Source: Alcanivorax sp. (GTDB lineage Bacteria > Pseudomonadota > Gammaproteobacteria > Pseudomonadales > Alcanivoracaceae). Taken from it: a stretch of DNA of 5,367 nucleotides. Both the position numbers and the translations under genes were made by a program. Below the pieces are notes generated by a model that was not told where the DNA came from, ran no database searches, and was given only the letters and a program-made list of their open reading frames with translations. Below are positions 1 to 5,053 of this stretch, in pieces. Where the stretch lies: positions 1-5,367 of the forward strand of contig SLJS01000338.1 in NCBI GenBank assembly GCA_007135015.1, in the 5' to 3' direction. Each line of letters starts with the position of its first letter. Position 1 is the stretch's first letter.

Positions 1-555
1 CCCTGCCTGGATCATGTGGGTTTCTGGATGCGCCGCCGGCTGGGTAGCCTGTCCTGGCCCGAGCAGCGAAAAGCACTCCGACAGCTGGCCGCGTCCTGGT
101 ACATCATGCTCTTCCAGCTGCCCCTGATTCCGCCGCTGACCTGGCGCCTCGGCGTGGGCAGGCTGTGGCCGCTCTTTCTCGAACGCGTCGAGGGGGTTCA
201 TGAAACCATGCCCAATGAAACCCGAACCGAGGACGGCCGCCACGGCGTGAATCTCTACCGGGCGAATTTCCTGCCGAGGCTGCTGCGCCCGGCGCCGCGC
301 TACGCCGATGCACCGGTGCAACTGATCGTGCCCGGCGGCGACCGTTTCGTCGGAGAGCAGCTGTTCGAGGACCTGCACCAGTGGGTGCCGGAGCTCTACC
401 GGCGGTGGATCGACGCCGGTCACTGGGCGCCGCTGAGCCATCCGGACCGGCTGGCGGAGTGGATCGGAGATTTCGCCGAGGCGGTGGAGGCGGGCAGCCA
501 GCACGACAGCCACGGCGCACTGCGCATCAAGGCACCGCTGGCCGAGGCCGGCTGA
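1..555 (+). CDS. alpha/beta-fold hydrolase, C-terminal part (5' end outside window)
   Basis: The frame is open from base 1, so the visible 184 residues are the C-terminal portion of a longer protein; the nucleophile elbow lies upstream of the window. Seen: a cap-like stretch (SWYIMLFQLP, residues about 32-41), then NLYRANFLPRLL, then a beta-strand ending in PGGD (Asp 114, candidate charge-relay acid) and AGHW (His 141, candidate catalytic His) followed by SHPDRLAEW. This order of acid, 25-30 residues, then GHW with an HPE/HPD motif is typical of epoxide hydrolase/haloalkane dehalogenase-like enzymes, and the cap resembles EphD-type proteins. EphD proteins carry a C-terminal short-chain dehydrogenase; here the gene stops soon after the hydrolase domain and a hairpin follows, so this copy is stand-alone. 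Substrate unknown. It converges with the Mpo1-like gene. Confidence 0.82.
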   Translation, partial: PCLDHVGFWMRRRLGSLSWPEQRKALRQLAASWYIMLFQLPLIPPLTWRLGVGRLWPLFLERVEGVHETMPNETRTEDGRHGVNLYRANFLPRLLRPAPRYADAPVQLIVPGGDRFVGEQLFEDLHQWVPELYRRWIDAGHWAPLSHPDRLAEWIGDFAEAVEAGSQHDSHGALRIKAPLAEAG

Positions 556-580
556 GCCGGGGCTCCTGGCGAGCCCCGGC
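556..580. terminator. hairpin between convergent genes, possible bidirectional terminator
   Basis: A perfect 10-bp stem (gccggggctc at 556-565 with gagccccggc at 571-580) closes a 5-base loop. It starts directly after the hydrolase stop codon and ends 6 bases before the Mpo1-like stop codon on the other strand. The plus-strand tail (cgttgttcag) is only weakly T-rich and the minus-strand tail has no T-run, so it is not a textbook intrinsic terminator. Placement in a 31-bp gap between converging genes supports a role in ending both transcripts. Confidence 0.6.
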
Positions 581-586
581 CGTTGT

Positions 587-1090
587 TCAGTGCTGCCCGC
601 CGGTGGTGGGCAGCTTGATCGGCAACCCCATCTTCGCGCCCAGCTCGACGCACACGAACAGCGGCCCGACCAGCAGGAATACCAGATCCTCGGCGAAGGA
701 AGGCTTCTTGCCTTCGATCTTGTGGCCCCAGAACTGCACGGCCCAGGCGGCCACCCAGATGATCAGACTGGTCCAGCCCAGTGACAGGGCACTGGCCTCC
801 AGCGCCCGCACGCCCCACACGGACAGGAAGAACCAGGCCGCCATCATGGCCAGCGGCCAGATTCCCAGTCGCAGGTAGAACAGCGCGGCCAGGGCGCCGG
901 TCACGGTGGCGCCGTTGACCCAGTAGGCCGCCGGCTCGCCCAGGCCCAGCCAGCCACCGAGGGGAATCAGCCACAGCAGCCCCACCGAGGCAAAAAAGAT
1001 TGCCGGCACGCAGATAAAGTGCACCCACTGGTTCACCGGGTTCTGATGGCTTTCGCCGTAGGCTTCCAGAAACTGTGGAAGATCGCGCAT
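587..1090 (-). CDS. DUF962 / Mpo1-like membrane protein
   Basis: The 167-residue protein matches the DUF962 family (yeast YGL010w/Mpo1). Yeast Mpo1 is an Fe(II)-dependent dioxygenase of 2-hydroxy fatty acid alpha-oxidation; that activity is inferred here, not shown. Seen: the N-terminal family signature ESHQNPVNQWVHF (His 15, His 24) and the C-terminal signature FWGHKIEGKKPSF (His 123), the likely metal ligands. About five hydrophobic segments (roughly 22-44, 54-75, 77-99, 107-121, 136-152) place it in the inner membrane. Full length for bacterial members. The start is supported by GGGAGGT (1096-1102 on the complement) five bases upstream of the ATG. No convincing promoter is visible upstream; an AT-containing hexamer (TATGCT, complement of 1120-1125) lacks a matching -35. 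Confidence 0.88.
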   Translation of the reverse strand: MRDLPQFLEAYGESHQNPVNQWVHFICVPAIFFASVGLLWLIPLGGWLGLGEPAAYWVNGATVTGALAALFYLRLGIWPLAMMAAWFFLSVWGVRALEASALSLGWTSLIIWVAAWAVQFWGHKIEGKKPSFAEDLVFLLVGPLFVCVELGAKMGLPIKLPTTGGQH

Positions 1091-1163
1091 GATTTACCTC
1101 CCTGACTTGATCTGACGCAAGCATAGCGGCCCGGGCGGGGGCATGCTTGTATCAGACGGCTAT

Positions 1164-1185
1164 GCGCGGCGCGGGGGCGCCGCGC
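1164..1185. repeat. GC-rich 9-bp hairpin
   Basis: gcgcggcgc (1164-1172) pairs perfectly with gcgccgcgc (1177-1185) around a gggg loop. It lies about 60 bases downstream of the crotonase stop and about 75 bases upstream of the Mpo1-like start, both on the minus strand. It could help end the crotonase transcript, but no T-run follows on either strand, so a terminator role is only possible. Its right arm runs into the heptamer array. Confidence 0.5.
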
Positions 1186-1243
1186 GGCTGCGGGCTCCGA
1201 GCTGCGGGCATCAGGCCCGTAGCCCGTAGCTCGCGGCGCGTAG
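1181..1243. repeat. degenerate 7-bp tandem array (about nine units)
   Basis: Read in steps of seven from 1181 the sequence is cgcgcgg, ctgcggg, ctccgag, ctgcggg, catcagg, cccgtag, cccgtag, ctcgcgg, cgcgtag. Every unit begins with C and ends with G; CTGCGGG and CCCGTAG each occur twice. The array ends one base before the crotonase stop codon. Similar 7-bp arrays occur downstream of genes in other gammaproteobacteria from memory, but this one is GC-rich and no function is known to me. The period is clear; the outermost unit on the left is shared with the GC hairpin and may be chance. Confidence 0.6.
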
Positions 1244-1244
1244 C

Positions 1245-2111
1245 TTATTCGGGTTTCGGATCCTTCCAGAAACCGGACGTGTCCGGCAGGTCGTTTGCCA
1301 CCGAGCCTTCGAACACCGGTTCGCGCTTTTCCAGGAAGGCCTGGAAGCCGTCCCGGCCGTCCAGGCGTTCGCTGGTCAGATACATCAGCCGCGAGTCGAT
1401 CTCGTGGGCGTGTACCGGATGGTCGAAGTTCGGGTTGCGCCAGAGCATCTGCCGGGCCAGCGCCACCGCCGTGGCGGAGGTCTTTGCCATCAACTTCTCC
1501 GCCAGGCCATAAGCCGCCTCGAGCACTTCCCCTTTCGGATGCACGCTGCGCAGCAGTCCCTTTTCCAGCCCTTCCTCGGCGGTAAAGATCTCGCCGGAGA
1601 GTACCCATTCCAGTGCGACCTGCTGGCCCACCAGTCGCGGCAGGAACCAGCTCGAGCAGGCCTCGGGGACGATGCCCCGCTGGGTAAAGACAAAACCGAG
1701 CTTCGCGCCTTCCCGGGCGATGCGGAAATCCATGGGTAGCGTCATGGTGATGCCCACGCCCACCGCGGCGCCGTTGATGGCGGCGATCACCGGCTTGTTC
1801 GAGCGATACAGCGCCAGCGATAGCTCGCCGCCGGAGTCCCGGATCTCGTCGATGTTGAGGGTGTCGCCCTGGGGCGTGTCATAGCCAAAGATATTGCCTT
1901 CGGCGCGCTCGAGTTCCATGCCCGCGCAGAACGCCTTGCCCTCGCCGGTAACCACGATTACCCGGATGCTGTCATCGGCGTTGGCCCGCTCCAGCGCGTC
2001 GAGCATTTCATCGCGCATGCGCAGGGTCCAGGCGTTCATCCGGTCCGGCCGGTTGAGCGTAATGGTGAGAATGCCGCCGTCGGTTTCGTAGCGGATGTCC
2101 TGATAGTCCAT
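1245..2111 (-). CDS. crotonase-superfamily protein (enoyl-CoA hydratase/isomerase family)
   Basis: A 288-residue protein with the full crotonase fold, presumably acting on an acyl-CoA thioester in the cytoplasm. Seen: ITLNRPDRMNAW (17-28), the first oxyanion-hole segment GKAFCAGMEL (58-67), the second NGAAVGVGI (113-121), and RGIVPEACSSWFLPRLVG (145-162). Aligned to rat enoyl-CoA hydratase, the two catalytic glutamates (E144, E164) fall on Thr 122 and Phe 142, so simple hydratase activity is doubtful. Glu 150 in PEACSSW matches the catalytic Glu of delta3,delta2-enoyl-CoA isomerases of the ECI2 type (PEGCSS), which favours isomerase-like chemistry. Start: ATG with GAGG six bases upstream (complement of 2118-2121). 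It follows the beta-barrel gene by 28 bp, so shared transcription is likely. Family assignment is firm; the exact reaction is not. Confidence 0.9.
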   Translation of the reverse strand: MDYQDIRYETDGGILTITLNRPDRMNAWTLRMRDEMLDALERANADDSIRVIVVTGEGKAFCAGMELERAEGNIFGYDTPQGDTLNIDEIRDSGGELSLALYRSNKPVIAAINGAAVGVGITMTLPMDFRIAREGAKLGFVFTQRGIVPEACSSWFLPRLVGQQVALEWVLSGEIFTAEEGLEKGLLRSVHPKGEVLEAAYGLAEKLMAKTSATAVALARQMLWRNPNFDHPVHAHEIDSRLMYLTSERLDGRDGFQAFLEKREPVFEGSVANDLPDTSGFWKDPKPE

Positions 2112-2139
2112 GCCGTGCCTCGTTGCCGGATTCCGTTGT

Positions 2140-2703
2140 TCAGTAGTACCAGGTCAGACCGACCGCCCAGCCGGAAAAGTCATAGTCCGATTCGTCCAGG
2201 TAGACGGCATAATCCACGTCGATGGAAAGCTCCGGCGTGGGCCGGAAGGCCGCGCCCAAACCATAGGAAATATCGGTGTCACTGACCGTGCTGGTGCTTC
2301 CGCCTCCGAAGAGCCCTCCATTTTCGTCGTCCACGGAGCCTCGAATGGTGGAAAAGCCGAACAGCCCGTAGAGCTCGAACTCGTCGCTCAGCGGCAGGCG
2401 GGGGCTGATAAACAGGCTGCCCAGCAGGTCGAGCTCGAATTCCTCGCCATTGACCGAGTCCGAGCCGCCCAGCCCGAAGCGTGATTCCAGCGCCGCGTAC
2501 TCATTGATGCGATTGCCGAAGCGGAACAGAAAAGCCGTGTCTTCAAAGGAAGAGCCCCCGTCCGGGTCCAGTTCCCAGAACAGGGCGGCACCGCCGATAT
2601 AACCGTCACCGCCGGTGACACCCAGGCGTTGTGCCGAAGTCAGCGTGGCCGTCAGCGTCAGGCAGGTTCCGATAAACAGCAGAGCAAGCTTGCGCACGAT
2701 CAT
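2140..2703 (-). CDS. small outer-membrane beta-barrel protein
   Basis: About 187 residues. Seen: an N-terminal signal peptide (basic MIVRK, hydrophobic LALLFIGTCLTLTATL, likely cleavage after TSA near residue 24), then alternating polar/aromatic strands with Gly/Asp-rich turns, and a C-terminal LTWYY that fits the terminal aromatic recognised by the Bam machinery. The size suits an 8-stranded OmpA/OmpX/OmpW-like barrel. No enzyme motif is visible and the specific role is unknown. The frame stays open to 2985, but that extension crosses the inverted-repeat element and would bury the signal peptide, so it is rejected. The ATG at 2703 is directly next to GGGAGA; the GTG two codons later (2697) sits six bases from it and may be the true start. 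The protein is probably the first gene of a two-gene unit with the crotonase. Confidence 0.78.
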   Translation of the reverse strand: MIVRKLALLFIGTCLTLTATLTSAQRLGVTGGDGYIGGAALFWELDPDGGSSFEDTAFLFRFGNRINEYAALESRFGLGGSDSVNGEEFELDLLGSLFISPRLPLSDEFELYGLFGFSTIRGSVDDENGGLFGGGSTSTVSDTDISYGLGAAFRPTPELSIDVDYAVYLDESDYDFSGWAVGLTWYY

Positions 2704-2710
2704 TCTCCCG
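2704..2710 (-). promoter_or_regulatory. Shine-Dalgarno that favours a GTG start for the barrel gene
   Basis: On the minus strand CGGGAGA ends immediately before the ATG at 2703-2701 (zero spacing) and six bases before the in-frame GTG at 2697-2695. Normal spacing therefore favours GTG, giving MRKLALLF as N-terminus. Both starts leave a good signal peptide. Confidence 0.5.
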
Positions 2711-2731
2711 TTGGGGTCCGATGGGTTCATC

Positions 2732-2753
2732 CTAGCCCGGATATTGCACCAAA
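2732..2753 (+). repeat. left terminal inverted repeat of the element
   Basis: 22 bp, perfect inverted match to 2960-2981. The next inward pair (T 2754, G 2959) and the next outward pair (C 2731, T 2982) do not match, which defines the repeat length. Confidence 0.85.
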
Positions 2754-2877
2754 TGCCATGTAGTTCGCGCCGTGGATGGTCGTCGTCAGGCGTGCTCGCG
2801 ACTGAAACCGTAGCAGGGACTACGGTTGAAGGAGCACGTGCGCCTGACGGCGGCCAGACCAGGCGAAGTGCATGGCA
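2754..2877. repeat. long imperfect stem-loop inside the element
   Basis: Nested arms pair in order: 2754-2760 with 2871-2877 (7 bp, tgccatg/catggca), 2764-2768 with 2863-2867 (5 bp), 2778-2792 with 2841-2855 (15 pairs, two of them G-T), 2793-2797 with 2832-2836 (5 bp), and 2806-2813 with 2820-2827 (8 bp, 6-base loop). The correct nesting of five arms makes a real fold likely, as DNA cruciform or RNA. A 10-bp palindrome (acgttaacgt, 2879-2888) follows directly. Confidence 0.7.
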
Positions 2878-2924
2878 AACGTTAACGTCACCATGAAAAA
2901 GTGCCTGGAAACCTCTCAAAAGCC

Positions 2925-2954
2925 CCTGTAATCGCTCTTCCCTTCGATTACAGG
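2925..2954 (-). terminator. 10-bp hairpin in the element, possible leftward terminator
   Basis: cctgtaatcg (2925-2934) pairs perfectly with cgattacagg (2945-2954) around a 10-base loop. Read on the minus strand the stem is followed by GGCTTTTG, a short T-run, so it might block transcription running from the CBS gene side toward the barrel gene. The T-run is short and offset, so this is tentative; the stem itself is certain. Confidence 0.4.
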
Positions 2955-2959
2955 AGTGG

Positions 2960-2981
2960 TTTGGTGCAATATCCGGGCTAG
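2960..2981 (-). repeat. right terminal inverted repeat of the element
   Basis: 22 bp, exact reverse complement of 2732-2753, ending in the palindromic CTAG that also begins the left copy. Confidence 0.85.
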
Positions 2982-2994
2982 TCAAGGGTTGTGG

Positions 2995-3024
2995 CCCTGC
3001 CTACCGTCGTCCGGTCCGGCAGGG
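2995..3024 (-). terminator. hairpin downstream of the CBS-domain gene
   Basis: ccctgcc (2995-3001) pairs with ggcaggg (3018-3024), with a further inner accg/cggt pairing possible. It lies about 17 bases past the CBS gene stop on the minus strand and before the element. No clear T-run follows (ccacaaccc on the minus strand), so a terminator role is plausible by position only. Confidence 0.4.
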
Positions 3025-3040
3025 TGGCGATAACAGGCTC

Positions 3041-3448
3041 TTATCCCGCGCGCTGGCGGTTGTTCTTGACCGCCTTGAGCACCTGATTGCGCACCAGCAT
3101 GCCCACCAGACGCCGGTTGCCATCCAGCACGGGATAGATCTTGGGTTTCTGCTTGAGCATCTGCTCGGCGATGTCCACCACCGAGTCATCCAGATCCACC
3201 GTAAGCGGGTCCGGATGCATCACATCCTCCACCTTCGGCGCGCCCTCGGCGTGATAACTGGACACGAGCAGAGCCTTGAGACAGTCCTGCTCGGAGACAA
3301 AGCCCACCACATGGTCGCCTTCGTCGATCACCGGAAGCCCGGTCAGATGGTGGTTGAGCAGGGTTTCCACCACTCCGGTAAGATCCGTGCCCAGCCGGAT
3401 CGCCGGCGGATGCTTGGCCATTACGTCACGCACCAGCAGACTGCTCAT
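3041..3448 (-). CDS. two-CBS-domain (Bateman module) protein
   Basis: A 135-residue soluble protein that is almost entirely two CBS domains. Seen: VRDVM (6-10) opening CBS1, with HHLTGLPVID (33-42) and VGFVSEQDCLKAL (48-60); VEDVM (73-77) opening CBS2, with KIYPVLDGNRRLVGMLVRNQVLKAV (103-127, quoted by position: key residues YPVLD and LVGML). Such stand-alone pairs bind adenosine nucleotides or related ligands and usually modulate a partner protein; neither ligand nor partner can be told here. The start is the ATG with a strong AAGGAGGA four bases upstream (complement of 3453-3460). A longer in-frame start at 3562 is rejected because it would cross a terminator hairpin and a Pro/Gly-rich non-conserved stretch. 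It lies downstream of the peroxiredoxin-glutaredoxin gene but behind a terminator. Confidence 0.88.
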   Translation of the reverse strand: MSSLLVRDVMAKHPPAIRLGTDLTGVVETLLNHHLTGLPVIDEGDHVVGFVSEQDCLKALLVSSYHAEGAPKVEDVMHPDPLTVDLDDSVVDIAEQMLKQKPKIYPVLDGNRRLVGMLVRNQVLKAVKNNRQRAG

Positions 3449-3466
3449 TCCGTCCTCCTTGTCATG

Positions 3467-3493
3467 AAAACGACCCCCGGCATCAGCCGGGGG
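3467..3493 (-). terminator. intrinsic terminator after the peroxiredoxin-glutaredoxin gene
   Basis: gccggggg (3486-3493) and cccccggc (3474-3481) form a perfect 8-bp GC stem with a 4-base loop. On the minus strand it is followed by TCGTTTTC, giving a T-run at 3470-3467. It begins about 35 bases after the stop codon of the hybrid gene, and its T-run ends only 6 bases before the CBS gene's Shine-Dalgarno. It therefore also sits in the CBS leader if transcripts read through. Confidence 0.75.
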
Positions 3494-3528
3494 CGGGTAT
3501 GGAGTCCGGATCGGGGCGAAAGGCGCGT

Positions 3529-4278
3529 TCACGCCGCCCGGGACTCCTCCCGGCGAAGCCATTCCGCCAGTTCCTCGGCGCCGCCGATCCGTTCCCCTTC
3601 AATATACACCTGTGGCGTCGTGCCGGCACCCGTCACCGCCGCCAGCGTGCTGTAGCTGAGCCCGCCGCCGAGTTCGATCTCCTCGAAACGGTAGCCCGCT
3701 TCGCCGAGCATCTTCTTCGCCCGGGAGCAGTGGGCGCAACCGGGTTTGGTGAACAGTGTCACCCTGCGCGGCAGCCGTGCCGAGTTGTTGATATAGCGAA
3801 GCATGGTGTCCGCGTCCGAAACCCGGAAGGGGTCGCCGGGCTCCTCGGGCTCAATGAACATCTTCTCGATCACGCCATCGCGCACCAGCATGGAATAGCG
3901 CCAGCTGCGCTTGCCGAAGCCCAGCTCGTCCTTGTCCACCAGCATGCCCATGCCCTCGGCAAAGTCGCCGTTGCCGTCCGGGATGAAGCGGATGTTTTCC
4001 GCATGCTGGTCCTGCGCCCAGGCATTCATCACAAAACCGTCATTGACGGACATGCAGATCAATTCATCAATGCCGTTTTCCCGGAACACGGGAGCCAGCT
4101 CGTTGTACCGGGGCAGGTGGGTGGACGAGCAGGTGGGCGTGAAGGCGCCGGGAAGCGCGAACACCACCACGTTGCGGCCACTGAACAGCTCCTCGCTGGT
4201 CACGTCCTTCCATTCGTTGCCTTCCCGCGTGTGGAACGTCACCTGCGGGACCGGCTTGCCTTCGCGATTGCTCAGCAT
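3529..4278 (-). CDS. hybrid peroxiredoxin (Prx5-type)-glutaredoxin
   Basis: A 249-residue fusion that reduces hydrogen peroxide and alkyl hydroperoxides with glutathione as electron donor, as in the Haemophilus influenzae PGdx type. Seen: a Prx5-like domain (about 5-165) with PGAFTPTC (43-50; Cys 50 is the peroxidatic cysteine, Thr 47 and Arg 127 complete the site), a second Cys at 75, then a glutaredoxin domain (about 171-245) with KPGCAHC (178-184; Cys 181 and Cys 184), TPQV (221-224, cis-Pro 222) and the GG pair (232-233). The usual CPYC/CPFC proline is replaced by Ala (CAHC). Length is normal for the fusion. Start: ATG with GGAGG seven bases upstream (complement of 4286-4290). A site resembling the OxyR consensus lies upstream and a terminator follows, so it is probably a single-gene transcript. 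Confidence 0.93.
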   Translation of the reverse strand: MLSNREGKPVPQVTFHTREGNEWKDVTSEELFSGRNVVVFALPGAFTPTCSSTHLPRYNELAPVFRENGIDELICMSVNDGFVMNAWAQDQHAENIRFIPDGNGDFAEGMGMLVDKDELGFGKRSWRYSMLVRDGVIEKMFIEPEEPGDPFRVSDADTMLRYINNSARLPRRVTLFTKPGCAHCSRAKKMLGEAGYRFEEIELGGGLSYSTLAAVTGAGTTPQVYIEGERIGGAEELAEWLRREESRAA

Positions 4279-4346
4279 GGTTCTGCCTCCATGGAATTGC
4301 CCTGTTGATGCGTGACCATGGTGGACCCGTCAGGGCAATATGGAAA

Positions 4347-4383
4347 ACAGATTACTGCCATTGTATTGATAGGGAGAGGCGAT
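4347..4383. promoter_or_regulatory. candidate OxyR-binding site upstream of the peroxiredoxin-glutaredoxin gene
   Basis: The OxyR pattern ATAG-n7-CTAT-n7-ATAG-n7-CTAT is matched by ACAG (4347-4350), CCAT (4358-4361), ATAG (4369-4372) and CGAT (4380-4383), each separated by exactly seven bases: 13 of 16 specified bases. It is in the 150-bp gap between dps and the hybrid gene, about 70 bases upstream of the latter's ATG. Two -10-like hexamers are nearby on the minus strand, TACAAT (4365-4360, inside the site) and CATATT (4342-4337), neither with a good -35. Activation or repression cannot be told from this. Confidence 0.45.
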
Positions 4384-4428
4384 CCGGACTGAGTCGACCC
4401 GGCTTCCGGGGTGAATGCTCTGTAACAA

Positions 4429-4872
4429 TCACTCCAGATGGACGCCGAGCATCCAGGCCGCCTTCTCGTGGACCTCGATTCGCGCACTGGCCAGCGCCAC
4501 GGTCCCTTCGTCCGACTGCTCCGCAGCCAGCTTCACGATGTGGTGTGCCTGGCTGGCAACGATGCGATGATCCTCGGTCAGCTTCCGGAGCATCTCCTCC
4601 GCCGCCGGCTCGCCGGTTTCCTCCCTCACTTCGGAGAGTTTCGCGAATTCCGTGTAGCTGCCCGGCGCCTTGAAGCCCAGCGTGCGGATCCGCTCGGCAA
4701 TGCCGTCCACCGCCGTGGCCAGCTCCGTGTACTGCTGCTCGAACAGCGTGTGCAGCGTGTGAAACATGGGCCCGGTCACGTTCCAGTGATAATTATGGGT
4801 CTTGAGATACAGGGTGTAGCTCTCGGCCAGCAGCTTGGCCAGCGCATCGGCAACCTTCTTTCTTTCGCTCAT
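4429..4872 (-). CDS. dps: Dps-family DNA-binding ferritin
   Basis: A 147-residue Dps protein: a dodecameric cage that oxidises and stores iron using hydrogen peroxide and shields DNA. Seen: the signature THNYHWNVTGPMFHTLHTLFEQQYTE and the inter-subunit ferroxidase ligands at the right spacing, His 29, His 41, Glu 45, Asp 56 and Glu 60 (offsets 0, 12, 16, 27, 31, as in E. coli Dps H51/H63/D67/D78/E82). Only a short N-terminal tail (MSERKK) precedes the first helix, so any DNA binding would rest on few Lys/Arg. The start is the ATG with AAGGAGA four bases upstream (complement of 4877-4883); upstream in-frame starts at 4899 and 5055 lack this and add non-family sequence. It is followed by the hybrid peroxidase gene, a sensible partner, but with a 150-bp gap and its own regulatory site. 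Confidence 0.93.
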   Translation of the reverse strand: MSERKKVADALAKLLAESYTLYLKTHNYHWNVTGPMFHTLHTLFEQQYTELATAVDGIAERIRTLGFKAPGSYTEFAKLSEVREETGEPAAEEMLRKLTEDHRIVASQAHHIVKLAAEQSDEGTVALASARIEVHEKAAWMLGVHLE

Positions 4873-5018
4873 GTCGTCTCCTTGCGTCGAGCTTTCCATG
4901 GGAAATGCGTTTGACCCTCCTGTGTAACGTTGTGGCGGCGGCCAGCGTTTGCAAGCAGGTCGATGCTGGTGCCGGAAAGGGATTCCCGACAGCCCATCTG
5001 CCCAGAGCCTACCGCCTC
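4873..5018. other. dps upstream region, no gene seen
   Basis: Beyond the Shine-Dalgarno there is a near-palindrome tttccatgggaaa (4893-4905) between the start and any promoter. On the minus strand TTGCAA (4953-4948) lies 17 bases before AACGTT, a poor -35/-10 pair, so the dps promoter is not assigned. No OxyR-like pattern was found here. Reading frames that cross this stretch look like chance. Confidence 0.4.
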
Positions 5019-5053
5019 GGCCCGCAACGCAGGGTGAACACTCCCTGCGGGCC
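5019..5053. repeat. bulged inverted repeat built on the word ggcccgcaggg
   Basis: ggcccgc (5019-5025) and aggg (5031-5034) together pair with ccctgcgggcc (5043-5053), leaving a 5-base bulge (5026-5030) and an 8-base loop. No T-run follows on either strand. The same 11-base word reappears at 5171-5181 in the repeat unit to the right, so it may belong to that repeat family rather than be a terminator. Confidence 0.5.

Larger units (their letters stand above)
2732..2981. mobile_element. MITE-like 250-bp element with 22-bp perfect terminal inverted repeats
   Basis: The first 22 bases (2732-2753, ctag then cccggatattgcaccaaa) are the exact reverse complement of the last 22 (2960-2981); pairing stops on both sides. 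Between them are nested hairpins and no supported gene. Small size, perfect terminal repeats, lack of coding capacity and an intergenic position fit a non-autonomous transposable element. The palindromic CTAG at both outer ends could be a 4-bp target duplication, making the core 2736-2977, or the TA within it could be the duplication; the sequence alone cannot decide. The parent transposase family is not identified. The element ends 28 bases before the barrel ATG, so it probably separates that gene from its ancestral promoter. Confidence 0.75.

Noticed and set aside
541..590. Hydrolase as the first half of an EphD-type hydrolase-dehydrogenase fusion
   Set aside because: The frame stops at 555, a hairpin follows at once, and no Rossmann GxxxGxG motif is found in any frame downstream.
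420..1124. Long minus-strand frame overlapping the Mpo1-like gene
   Set aside because: Low-complexity Gly/Arg/Ala translation typical of a GC-rich shadow frame; the overlapping frame has clear family motifs.
2704..2985. N-terminal extension of the beta-barrel protein through the inverted-repeat element
   Set aside because: It would place the signal peptide about 95 residues inside the protein and translate a non-coding repeat element; a Shine-Dalgarno exists at the short start.
3449..3562. 38-residue longer start for the CBS protein
   Set aside because: The extension covers the terminator hairpin and is Pro/Gly-rich and non-family; AAGGAGGA supports the start at 3448.
3499..4308. 269-residue plus-strand frame opposite the peroxiredoxin-glutaredoxin gene
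   Set aside because: Antisense shadow; the minus-strand protein has catalytic motifs of two known domains.
4398..4410. Terminator for dps (cccgg-ctt-ccggg)
   Set aside because: Stem of only 5 bp with no T-run on the minus strand; not distinguishable from chance in GC-rich DNA.
4911..4939. Plus-strand promoter starting at ttgacc
   Set aside because: The -35 is good (5 of 6) but the expected -10 position is ggcggc, and no gene follows at a useful distance.
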